Shown in pieces: positions 7,371-17,400 of a DNA stretch of 64,000 bases; the stretch's first letter is position 1, and each line of letters begins with the position of its first letter. The stretch is from Rhynchopus euleeides. Taxonomy: Eukaryota; Euglenozoa; Diplonemea; Diplonemida; Diplonemidae. Location: NCBI GenBank assembly GCA_963210315.1, contig OY723286.1:1674001-1738000 (forward strand), written 5' to 3'. Under the pieces are notes generated by a model that saw nothing but the letters and a program-made list of their open reading frames with translations, was not told the DNA's origin and did not search any database. The translations under genes were made by a program, and so were the position numbers.

Positions 7371-9420
7371 CAAGGGGCATGTCTGTCTTTTCTCCACCAC
7401 GAACGCAATCAGACGCTCCAAACCCGCCCCCGCTGCAACTGCGAACCTGCGATCCACAAATGGGGTCGTCTTGATTGCCTTTGACCTGTAAAAATCCACC
7501 ACGAGTCGTGTTCCACATGCTGTGGGTTTCACATCCTTTACCGTGAGATCTGCCGCATCGCGGTAGCGGCAGGCTGTCTTCCACAGAAACAACAACAGGT
7601 TCGCCTCCACCTCGTGCCCCCTTGTGAACAGAACAAACACCGCCTGGGTCACTTCGGCCTTTTTTGCGGGGACAGCTTGCTTCGGGGGGGAAAAGGGGGT
7701 CGCACGAGCCAGTGCGTTGGCATAGCCCTGAAGGGGGAGCGGGGACCAATTCCCCTGCTGCAGACCGACTGCGTTTATTGCCGATGCATAATTTTTGACT
7801 GTGCTTGTTGTCAAGTGGGTCATTCCCGCCAGAAACAGAACTGCTGCATCTTCCGAGGGGGGTAGGGAGAGGTCTGCTGTCACACACCAACTTTCCAGTC
7901 TTTTCCATAGCCCACCCCTGGTGGAGATTGTGCGTTCCGCCAGGCTCTCTTTCATGACTTCTTCCAGCCGTTCCTTTGCTTCCCACAGAGTGTGGTCGTC
8001 CCTGGCCCGGGTCCTTGCCGGCGCAGCTTGCGTGTACACCTCCGACAGAGTGTTCTGGACGATGTTCTGGGGGGCGGGAGGGGGGGTAGGGGGTTGGGGG
8101 GGCCTTTCCTGTCCCAGTTTTTGGCAGAGTGCCGTGATTTGGCCGAGTGCCTGCATGATGTCCTGGCCGAGTGCCGGTGTTAATTCCAGTTGGTGTTGCC
8201 CCGGGGTTTCCCCCCCTTTCCCCCCTTTCCCTGAAATGTGTGGTGGGGGTAGGGGGAATACCGATTCGGGGGGGGAAAAGACTGGGGAGGGCCACCGTTG
8301 CCCCCCTTTCCCCCCTTCGTCGTGCGTGCACGCCCCGCCAGCTTGGCGATGGCCCGGTCAGCAGCGGATGCTTCCGTGTCGGCCGTCCGCATCTCCGCCT
8401 CCACCTGCGCCCGGGGGATCCTGTGTTGTTTCCACGCCTCATTCACCACCAGCTCGTGCAGCAGCTGGTTCCCCATCTGGGTCACGGTGGTGGACCAGAA
8501 CCCCCGCTCAGCAGCCTCCTGCGCGAGGGCGACCCACGTGCTCAGGTGGGTCACCTTGTTCGATGTCCCGAACTGCAGCCTCAGGTCTCGGATCATCTCC
8601 CGCGCCGCTGCCACCCCTCCTGCCTTCAAAAACCCCTGCCACTGGGAGACGCAAGCCGGCCTCATGTTGGGCAGGCTGAGGGCCGACTGCAGGTTCCCGA
8701 TTGTCGGGAGCTTGGGGGGGTCCTGGGCAGGGGGGCTGCTCCCCTCCGGTTGCGCCTGTGCCGCCCCGGCCTCACCTCCCGCTTTCCCCCCAGTCCCCGC
8801 CTGCTTGGCGCCTTCGCGGACCGCCTTGGCGAGGTCTAGTACCGACTCTCTCATGAGGTCGAGTTGTGCCTTGGTCTGCTTCCTCGCGTATTCATGCACC
8901 GATCTGAGGTTGGCGTAGTCAAACCCCACCACGGGGATGGTGCATTCTTGCAACCCCGTGGGCTCGACTTCATCGAGTTCCTCTAACGGCAGGGTGTAGA
9001 GGATGGTGTACGTGTTGTCCTCATTTTTTCGCAGCACCCCCGCGTGGCGAGAGTACTCTCCCCCAATTTCGTCGCCATCCTGTGGGGATGCTCTGACCTC
9101 GTACACAATCTCGGTCACTCCGCGCTGGTGGAGCCTGTCGAGCATCTGTGTAACCGCTTTCATTTTAAGAGCTTCTCCCACGGACTGCTTCTCTGAAGTG
9201 TAAAAAGAGAAAGGCTTTGCGCAGTCCGTGGGAGAAAGTAAGTTGGAGCTTGTCGTTACCTGAGGTGTGGGGGGTTGTGTGTAAAACCCAAGAATTATAC
9301 GGACTGCAAGCCAACATTCCTGTGACCGAATAGAGAAGGGGAGAGATGGCATGGAACCGAGGGGAGAGGGGGGCAGGAACCTTGGGAACTCCGACTAGTG
9401 AGCAGGCCCACTGTGGCCAG
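7371..9420 (-). mobile_element. Inverted partial copy of family B (A-type repeat, gag, first part of YR)
   Basis: The reverse complement of this 2,050-bp segment matches 2118-4168 with only a handful of differences. On the minus strand it holds one ~175-bp unit, the leader hairpin, a gag-like ORF (about 9163-8180) and the N-terminal two thirds of the recombinase. It has no RT-RNase H and no B repeats, so it is a partial, non-autonomous copy. The near identity says it arose very recently. With the main copy it makes a 2-kb inverted repeat whose arms are 3.2 kb apart. Confidence 0.88.
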
Positions 9421-10924
9421 AGCGGAAGCTAACCAGCCTGCAGTCGACCCACGTGGTGGCCTGACGACTCCCAGACAACGGCTGGTTTGGGCAGGTGGAC
9501 GGGAAGAGCTGGTTCTGGAGTTGTGGTGTCGACACGTTTCCATTTTGAGAAATTCTCTGTGATACGCTCCACAACAAGACGCCCATTCCCATGTGAAGCC
9601 TCTCTGGCGACACCCTTGACAAGAGCACCTGGCACTCTGTACAGGACCTGCAGCTAAGATCCGGGCTGGTGCGGCAAGGTATTTGAGCGACCCCTTACGA
9701 TATGATGCAATCCAGAGAAGTCCCAGCAAAACGTGGATTCGACCAGGCCCTCAATATGCACGAGTTGCGCCTGCTTCTTGTCATCTTGCCTGGCTACTGG
9801 TCCCTCTGATAAATCATCAGCTTGGTTCGAGTCGGGACAAGTCATGATGCATGCTTCAAAGAACTTAGCCTCGTGGACGGCCTGTTGTGTGACGACACGC
9901 TCTGCCTCCGTGGAAGCGGACGAGGCCATGAAGTGCATTGAAGAGGGAGGGAGAGGAGGCAACACACGGAGGACACAGGCACAGACAGGGGGGTGTGTGT
10001 CCCTCATAGATCTTGGTTGAACGAACAGGTGTTGGAATCAGGGCCTGGGCTCATTATCTCGACCTTTGTTTGTGTAATCATCGGGGCACGCCACGCCAAC
10101 ACAGCCCCCCACCGCCATGCCGCAAAGCCTGCCTCATAGATCTTGGTTGTACTGAACGTGGGTGTTCCCCAGCCGTTCCCACTCCCAGTGTTCCCAGGGC
10201 CGCCCCTGTGAGGGGTGGGCCAGGAGGGGCTGCAGAGGCTGGCCTTCAGAATAACGCAGGGGGGTACCTACGCAGGGGGGCACCTAACACCTGACATTCC
10301 CCCCGCGCACCTTCCCTTGGACTGCCAGACGGAAGATCACCAGAACCCTGCAGTTGATTCACTGCGACACCCCACGAACCATCCCTGTACCAAGGAAATT
10401 CCCACGGAAAATCCCCGGTAATACGAAAACGGGTATTACCGGACCCGGTAATACCCCCGATTTTACCCGGTAATACCCGTTTTTGACCCGGTAATACCCG
10501 GTAATGGAGGCCGATTACCGGGTTTCCGGTAATACCGGTTACCCGTTAACGGGGCAGATTCATGATTGGAAATCCAGACTTGGGTCCCAGTCCAAAAATT
10601 TTCAGAAATTAGGAATTTCCGGATGAATTCCAGCCAGCAGTGTGGTCATTTTGCTCTGGGAGATGAGTTTTTGCACGGTGGACTCCAGCGGGGGTAGGGT
10701 AACCCTTTTCGGGAGTCTCAACTAGGGGGAGTCCAACTCCCGCTAGCGGGAGTCTATACTCCCGCTAGGGGGAGTCTGACTCCCCCTAGCGGGAGTCTTT
10801 TCACCTATTTTCACTCATTTTTCCCATGATACCTATGCAATGTGGCACTCGTCACTGAAGTACAGCCACACCAAACGAAACGGACGTTTCCACCCATCCC
10901 AGCTCGCAGACCTGATTCACAAAA
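9421..10924. other. Region without a recognisable gene; short direct and inverted repeats
   Basis: No conserved protein was recognised on either strand. An 18-bp direct repeat (CCTCATAGATCTTGGTTG) lies at 10002-10019 and 10132-10149. At about 10418-10555 the motif GGTAATACCCG and its reverse complement alternate several times. At about 10683-10800 the palindromic motif ACTCCCGCTAGCGGGAGT and variants recur. A related piece is found at 40409-40440, next to the hAT-like element. A minus-strand ORF at 9654-10007 is open but has no features I can place. Confidence 0.5.
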
Positions 10925-12022
10925 ATGGGGAAGACGACAACGAAGCCGGCAGCGAAGCCGGCGGCAAAGTCGATTAAGAAGAAGAAGAGCGCAGAGAGTC
11001 CCGAGGCTGCGGAGGCGACGAACATTGTGCATGATTTTTGCACGGCCTTCCCTGTTAAAAAAGGGGGCAGTGTGCTGACACTGGGATCCATTAGAAGGCT
11101 CCTAGCAACGGTGCTGAGCAAGGAGCTCCACAAGCACAGCACCCAGGTGGCCAACGCAATCATCGCCATGTCTTCCCTGACATGGCGGGGGAGGGCGGGG
11201 CCCACACGGGCCCCCCCCCAACAACAGCACACCGGTCTGACCCACCGGCTTCATGCACCCCCCAACGGCACTCCCCGACGGCTGCGGAAGGGCCGCGGCC
11301 CCCCCCCGAGCAGGCAGCGGCGGAAGCCGCTTAGCCGCCCCCGCGGGGCCAAGTACGGCGCCCCCGGCGTGATAGCTGACAGGGGGGGACGAGATGGGCT
11401 CTGCCCGCGTTGTGGGGGATGGTGGGAGGGAGTGTCGTGTGGTCCCCCCCCCGTCCCGGGCTCCCCCCTCCCAGCTTATGTCTTTCCACCCCCCTCCCCC
11501 GAGCTCCCCCCCCTGGGCGGGTACTGGGGGGTTGGCTGGGTAAGGGCGACTCTTGGGTGGGCGGTGGTGGTGGCGGGGACGCTGGGCTGGAGCTGGTGGC
11601 CGGCTGTATTTGCCCTGAGTCGGTGCCGGGCGCGAGGCTGGTGGGCAGTCGGGCGGAGACGGGCGACGAGGCTGATGCACAGTGTGTGGGGGCAGTCGAA
11701 AGCGTGGAGAGCAGCGGTGGTGGGAGGGTGCTGCTGGGCAAGGCTCTCGGGCCTCCGGAGGCGCCTCCGGGCCTCCGGCCTCCGGAGGCCTCCGGAGGAG
11801 CTAAAATGGCCTCCTCCGGAGGCCTCCACCCGCCTCCGGAGGCGCCTCCGGAGGAACCCACCATGTCGAGCACAGGGTGAAAAATTGGTCCAAAACACGG
11901 TTTTTGGCCAATTTTTGGCCATTTCGGGAGATTTTTTTCGGGAGAATTTTTTTTTGGTCGAGAAAGCCAAAATTCACCCAAAAGATGACCAAAAAAATTC
12001 TGACCCCAAACTCGGATTCTAG
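10925..12022 (+). CDS. Hypothetical ORF with a Lys/Ala-rich N-terminus (doubtful)
   Basis: A 365-codon frame beginning with an ATG in an AAAATGG context. Residues 1-25 are Lys/Ala/Pro-rich, like the basic tail of a DNA-binding protein. Residues 30-85 look like a folded helical segment (HDFCTAFPVKKG, RRLLATVLSKEL, STQVANAIIAMSS). The rest runs through GC-rich palindromic repeats and then AT-rich non-coding-looking DNA, so only the first ~90 residues look protein-like. They could be a first exon or a relic of a captured gene. I do not recognise a family. Confidence 0.25.
   Translation: MGKTTTKPAAKPAAKSIKKKKSAESPEAAEATNIVHDFCTAFPVKKGGSVLTLGSIRRLLATVLSKELHKHSTQVANAIIAMSSLTWRGRAGPTRAPPQQQHTGLTHRLHAPPNGTPRRLRKGRGPPPSRQRRKPLSRPRGAKYGAPGVIADRGGRDGLCPRCGGWWEGVSCGPPPVPGSPLPAYVFPPPSPELPPLGGYWGVGWVRATLGWAVVVAGTLGWSWWPAVFALSRCRARGWWAVGRRRATRLMHSVWGQSKAWRAAVVGGCCWARLSGLRRRLRASGLRRPPEELKWPPPEASTRLRRRLRRNPPCRAQGEKLVQNTVFGQFLAISGDFFRENFFLVEKAKIHPKDDQKNSDPKLGF
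11748..11872. repeat. Cluster of CCTCCGGAGG palindromes
   Basis: The palindrome CCTCCGGAGG and close variants (GGCGCCTCCGG, CCTCCGGAGGAG) recur about ten times in 125 bp. It can fold on itself in many ways. No function can be assigned. Confidence 0.7.
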
Positions 12023-12290
12023 TGGTCTGAAACTGTTCATTGTCGAACGAAATCCTAAAAAAACTGATATTTTTGGCCCCTGAATCCCCCATGCGGCCCC
12101 AAAAATCAAACAAATGAAGACGGGAAAAAACCCCAAAAAAAATCCGGCCAAAAAAAATTTGGGGTGTGGGCCCAAAATCCAAAAAAATCCGGCCAAAAAA
12201 AAATTGGGGTGTGGGACCAAAATCCAAAAAAATCCCGAAACTCAGCCCACCCCTTCATTTCTGTGACGATTCGTCCTCGACATGACGTTA
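11880..12290. other. AT-rich stretch with runs of A and T
   Basis: This part is unlike its GC-rich surroundings. It has long A- and T-runs and two near-copies of a ~42-bp motif containing AAATCCGGCCAAAAAAA and GGGGTGTGGG, at about 12142-12185 and 12186-12230. It resembles in style the AT-rich arms at 32.7 and 36.1 kb. No gene is visible. Confidence 0.5.
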
Positions 12291-12317
12291 AACTGTCGGC
12301 ATTCCATTTCAAAATCC

Positions 12318-12688
12318 GACACAGGCTATACTGGATTTCTGTCTTGATCCTAATTAGGGAAACACAGGCCATACCAGATTTCTGTCTTGAGGATAGTCGA
12401 CACAGGCCATACTGGATTTCTGTCTTGATCCTATTTAGGGAAATACAGGCCATACCAGATTTCTGTCTTGAGACTCACTTTGCAAAGATCCGACACAGGC
12501 TATACTGGATTTCTGTCTTGATCCTAATTAGGGAAACACAGGCCATATCAGATTTCTGTCTTGAGGATAGTCGACACAGGCCATACTGGATTTCTGTCTT
12601 GATCCTATTTAGGGAAACACAGGCCATACCAGATTTCTGTCTTGAGGATAGTCGACACAGGCCATACTGGATTTCTGTCTTGATCCAA
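12318..12688 (+). repeat. Tandem repeat, 81-bp dimeric unit
   Basis: About four and a half copies of a unit made of a 38-bp and a 43-bp half. Each half contains CACAGGCCATAC followed by ATTTCTGTCTTGA. Because 81 is a multiple of three, one frame stays open through the array, which explains a 206-codon ORF here. I take this as a repeat artefact, not a gene. The array ends just before the 50-bp leader at 12692. Confidence 0.8.
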
Positions 12689-12691
12689 GGC

Positions 12692-12741
12692 TTCGGAGAC
12701 AAAATTTTGTTAGGGATTTCCGTTTGCTATGCCTCCTCTAC
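12692..12741 (+). repeat. 50-bp leader shared with 30550-30599, copy 1
   Basis: Starts TTCGGAGACAAAATTTTG and ends GCTATGCCTCCTCTAC. It is identical base for base to 30550-30599. It covers the start codon of the ORF at 12729. The last 16 bp (12726-12741) recur in perfect inverted form at 13870-13885, at the other end of that ORF. Confidence 0.85.
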
Positions 12742-13892
12742 TGGAGCCCAACCACCTCCTCTTGGGCGGGGGCAAGCCGGCTGACGTGTTCCTCCCGTGC
12801 GGCATAGGTGAGTCGCGGGGCCGGGCGATCGACGTGACCGTGTGGTCGACGTGCGCGGAGTCTGCGAGGCAGGGTGCGGCGAGAGCGCGGGGGTACACCG
12901 CGTCGCGGGCTGAAGCATCCAAGCATCGCAAGCACGGGGCGCGGTGTCAGGAGGTTGAGATCGCCTTCTCCGCGTTCGCCCTGGAGCAGTCGGGCGGGAT
13001 GGGTCCGGAGGCCGTGCGGCTCTTCAGGCACTTGGTCAGCTTCGCGGTGGACCACAAGCTGGGGGACAGGGCCGAGCTCACTCGTTCCTGGGCGGCGCGG
13101 ATAGTGGTGCCGTTGATGCGGGCGGTGGGGCGGTCGTCGCTCCGCAGGGGGGCGCTGTGCACGGACCTGCGCTCTGGTCAGACTCGGGAGCGGGTCTTGC
13201 CGGATCCGCTGGTGGGCGTGGAGCCGGACTACTTCTTCGCGCCTGACACGGACCTGGCCCCCGCGCCACACTTCGACGGGCACATGGACGCGGAGGATTT
13301 CATGTGTGACCCGGATGACGCGGCGGGCCCCGAGGAGCCGACCCCTGAACCCGAACCTGCCCCTCCCCGCCGCCCACGCCCGCCGCCTCCCCCCGCGGAG
13401 GGGGACCTCCCGCAGCCGGCGGGTGGGGTGGCGGCTGACCCCCTGGCCCAATTGCTGGAGTGGCGCGGCCAGACGGACGGGAGGCTGAGCTTGTCGTCCC
13501 TGCAGCAGCAGGCGCGGCTGGGCCTGGTCGAGCCGGACGGGTGGTCGTTCCGGGTGGGGGACTGTGCTTTTGATGCGTTGGCCACGCTGGGTGCCCGATC
13601 GGTGAAGCAATCCAGCGGGTGGCTGCGCCAAGAGGCAGTCCGCAGGGCGATGCGCGACCCGGACCTCCGGATGCGGGTGGAGGAGGGTCCGAACCAGTGG
13701 GCCGAGCAGATGATGCGCGCAGGGAGCGACGACGTGCGCACCTGGGCGGACTTCATCGCCCTGGCGGCGGCTGCGCGCGTGACCAGATGCGTCGTCCTCG
13801 TGCTCATCGACAACCACCAGCCGATGCTTCTGTCCCCAGTAGGTGCGGGTGCAGTGGTGGACGCCCACTGTAGAGGAGGCATAGCCTGCTGA
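12729..13892 (+). CDS. PD-(D/E)XK-like endonuclease region fused to an OTU-type cysteine peptidase
   Basis: A 387-residue ORF starting at ATG 12729. Residues 16-125 (KPADVFLP, AIDVTVW with D35, SRAEASKHRK with E62 and K65, then EQSGGMGPEA) follow the pattern of the endonuclease-like domain found at the C-terminus of many protist and metazoan non-LTR retrotransposon RT proteins. Residues 190-250 are Pro/Glu-rich linker. Residues 268-370 fit an OTU peptidase: VGDCAF with candidate Cys279, WLRQEAVRRAMRDP, WADFIALAAAARV, then VVLVLIDNH with candidate His363. OTU peptidases cut ubiquitin chains, and some transposable elements carry them. This could be the tail of a LINE with an OTU domain, or a stand-alone gene. 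No RT is seen upstream. Perfect 16-bp inverted repeats flank the ORF. Confidence 0.55.
   Translation: MPPLLEPNHLLLGGGKPADVFLPCGIGESRGRAIDVTVWSTCAESARQGAARARGYTASRAEASKHRKHGARCQEVEIAFSAFALEQSGGMGPEAVRLFRHLVSFAVDHKLGDRAELTRSWAARIVVPLMRAVGRSSLRRGALCTDLRSGQTRERVLPDPLVGVEPDYFFAPDTDLAPAPHFDGHMDAEDFMCDPDDAAGPEEPTPEPEPAPPRRPRPPPPPAEGDLPQPAGGVAADPLAQLLEWRGQTDGRLSLSSLQQQARLGLVEPDGWSFRVGDCAFDALATLGARSVKQSSGWLRQEAVRRAMRDPDLRMRVEEGPNQWAEQMMRAGSDDVRTWADFIALAAAARVTRCVVLVLIDNHQPMLLSPVGAGAVVDAHCRGGIAC
13870..13885 (-). repeat. 16-bp inverted copy of the leader end
   Basis: GTAGAGGAGGCATAGC is the perfect reverse complement of 12726-12741. The two copies bracket almost exactly the ORF at 12729-13892, like terminal inverted repeats or sites for an invertible or cassette-type segment. 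Confidence 0.75.
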
Positions 13893-14435
13893 CCTGGCTG
13901 TCTAAAAAATTATTTTTTTTAAAATCGCATTGTCTTTTCGACCCTATACCAAAAGTGGTCCCAAATCGGTCCGGGACGACCGTCCACAACCGTCCACACT
14001 CTCTAAATGCTCGATGTTGCATTTTAAATTCAAAAATTCACATTTTCCAGCCAACTGGGCCAGTTTCCTTAGGAAAATGGCTCAAAATCGCAAACACTCC
14101 ATTTCTACGGGCCACCACAGGCCAATAGAGTACCAAAATCGGTTTTTTCGCATTCTACGGCCTCAGGCAGACCGTCCACACCCAAAAATCACCCCCAGGT
14201 GGTCAATATTGGGGTGTTCTGGCACTTTTTCACCTGTGGACGGTTGTGGATGGCTGTGGATGGTTGTGGACGGCTGTGGACGGTCTGCCAAGAGGTTACT
14301 GGAGGTTGCTAGGCTGCGGGCGGACCGTCCACACCCAAAAAACACCCCCAGTTGGTCACGATGGGGACGGTACGTCTCTTTTTCGTCTGTAGACGGTTGT
14401 GGACGGTCTGCCAATAGGTTGCTCCAGGATGCGAG
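13893..14435. other. Non-coding flank of the satellite with a duplicated GTGGACGG-rich motif
   Basis: No gene is seen. The motif ACCGTCCACAACCGTCCACA near 13979 faces its inverted form GACGGTTGTGGACGGTCT near 14391. Between them are two diverged copies of a ~165-bp block beginning GACCGTCCACACCCAAAAA (near 14170 and 14326). The 31-bp array begins right after. Confidence 0.5.
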
Positions 14436-17400
14436 ATTGTTCTCGGTAGGTCACCGACTGTAACCGATTGTTCTCGGCATGTAACCGATTGTAACCGATT
14501 GTAACCGATTGTTCTTGGCATGTATCCGATTGTAACCGATTGTCCTCGTCATGTAACCGATTGTAACCGATCGTTCTTGGCATGTAACCGATTGTCACCG
14601 ATTGTCCTCGTCATGTAACCGATTGTAACCGATTGTTCTTGGCATGTAACCGATTGTCACCGATTGTCCTCGTCATGTAACCGATTGTAACCGATCGTTC
14701 TTGGCATGTAACCGATTGTAACCGATTGTCCTCGTGATGTAACCGATTGTAACCGATCGTTCTTGGCCTGTAACCGATTGTAACCGATTGTTCTTGGCAT
14801 GTAACCGATTGTCACCGATTGTCCTCGTCATGTAACCGATTGTAACCGATCATTCTTGGCATGTAACCGATTGTAACCGATTGTCCTCGTCATGTAACCG
14901 ATTGTAACCGATCGTTCTTGGCATGTAACCGATTGTAACTGATTGTTCTCGGCATGTAACCGATTGTAACCGATTGTTCTTGGCCTGTAACCGATTGTAA
15001 CCGATTGTTCTTGGCATGTAACCGATTGTCACCGATTGTCCTCGTCATGTAACCGATTGTAACCGATCGTTCTTGGCATGTAACCGATTGTAACTGATTG
15101 TTCTCGGCATGTAACCGATTGTAACCGATTGTTCTTGGCCTGTAACCGATTGTAACCGATTGTTCTCGGCATGTAACCGATTGTAACCGATTGCCCTCGT
15201 CATGTAACCGATTGTAACCGATCGTTCTTGGCATGTAACCGATTGTAACCGATTGTTCTCGGCATGTAACCGATTGTAACCGATTGTCCTCGTCATGTAA
15301 CCGATTGTAACCGATCGTTCTTGGCATGTAACCGATTGTAACTGATTGTTCTCGGCATGTAACCGATTGTAACCGATTGTTCTCGGCATGTCACCGATTG
15401 TAACCGATTGTCCTCGTCATGTAACCGATTGTAACCGATCGTTCTTGGCATGTAACCGATTGTAACCGATTGTTCTCGGCATGTAACCGATTGTAACCGA
15501 TTGTTCTCGTCATGTAACCGATCGTTCTTGGCATGTAACCGATTGTAACCGATTGTTCTCGGCATGTAACCGATTGTAACCGATTGTTCTCGTCATGTAA
15601 CCGATTGTAACCGATCGTTCTTGGCATGTAACCGATTGTAACTGATTGTTCTTGGCATGTAACCGATTGTAACCGATTGCCCTCGTCATGTAACCGATTG
15701 TAACCGATTGTAACCGATTGTTCTTGGCATGTATCCGATTGTAACCGATTGTCCTCGTCATGTAACCGATTGTAACCGATCGTTCTTGGCATGTAACCGA
15801 TTGTCACCGATTGTCCTCGTCATGTAACCGATTGTAACCGATTGTTCTTGGCATGTAACCGATTGTCACCGATTGTCCTCGTCATGTAACCGATTGTAAC
15901 CGATCGTTCTTGGCATGTAACCGATTGTAACCGATTGTCCTCGTCATGTAACCGATTGTAACCGATCGTTCTTGGCCTGTAACCGATTGTAACCGATTGT
16001 TCTTGGCATGTAACCGATTGTCACCGATTGTCCTCGTCATGTAACCGATTGTAACCGATCGTTCTTGGCATGTAACCGATTGTAACCGATTGTCCTCGTC
16101 ATGTAACCGATTGTAACCGATCGTTCTTGGCATGTAACCGATTGTAACTGATTGTTCTCGGCATGTAACCGATTGTAACCGATTGTTCTTGGCCTGTAAC
16201 CGATTGTAACCGATTGTTCTTGGCATGTAACCGATTGTCACCGATTGTCCTCGTCATGTAACCGATTGTAACCGATCGTTCTTGGCATGTAACCGATTGT
16301 AACTGATTGTTCTCGGCATGTAACCGATTGTAACCGATTGTTCTTGGCCTGTAACCGATTGTAACCGATTGTTCTCGGCATGTAACCGATTGTAACCGAT
16401 TGCCCTCGTCATGTAACCGATTGTAACCGATCGTTCTTGGCATGTAACCGATTGTAACCGATTGTTCTCGGCATGTAACCGATTGTAACCGATTGTCCTC
16501 GTCATGTAACCGATTGTAACCGATCGTTCTTGGCATGTAACCGATTGTAACTGATTGTTCTCGGCATGTAACCGATTGTAACCGATTGTTCTCGGCATGT
16601 CACCGATTGTAACCGATTGTCCTCGTCATGTAACCGATTGTAACCGATTGCTCTTGGCATGTAACCGATTGTAACCGATTGTTCTCGGCATGTAACCGAT
16701 TGTAACCGATTGTTCTCGTCATGTAACCGATTGTAACCGATCGTTCTTGGCATGTAACCGATTGTAACTGATTGTTCTTGGCATGTAACCGATTGTAACC
16801 GATTGCCCTCGTCATGTAACCGATTGTAACCGATTGTTCTTGGCATGTATCCGATTGTAACCGATTGTCCTCGTCATGTAACCGATTGTAACCGATCGTT
16901 CTTGGCATGTAACCGATTGTCACCGATTGTCCTCGTCATGTAACCGATTGTAACCGATTGTTCTTGGCATGTAACCGATTGTCACCGATTGTCCTCGTCA
17001 TGTAACCGATTGTAACCGATCGTTCTTGGCATGTAACCGATTGTAACCGATTGTCCTCGTCATGTAACCGATTGTAACCGATCGTTCTTGGCCTGTAACC
17101 GATTGTAACCGATTGTTCTTGGCATGTATCCGATTGTAACCGATTGTCCTCGTCATGTAACCGATTGTAACCGATCGTTCTTGGCATGTAACCGATTGTC
17201 ACCGATTGTCCTCGTCATGTAACCGATTGTAACCGATCGTTCTTGGCCTGTAACCGATTGTAACCGATTGTTCTTGGCATGTAACCGATTGTCACCGATT
17301 GTCCTCGTCATGTAACCGATTGTAACCGATCGTTCTTGGCATGTAACCGATTGTAACCGATTGTCCTCGTCATGTAACCGATTGTAACCGATCGTTCTTG

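Noticed and set aside
2859-8679. Long ORFs antisense to the family B gag and YR genes
   Set aside because: They are Pro/Arg/Ser-rich shadows of GC-rich coding DNA and carry no domain.
9654-10007. Minus-strand 117-codon ORF as a gene
   Set aside because: It has no recognisable domain, homologue or splice context, and lies in DNA rich in repeats.
12164-12784. 206-codon + strand ORF with YWISVLIL repeats
   Set aside because: It is the 81-bp tandem array read in an open frame. There is no wider protein context.
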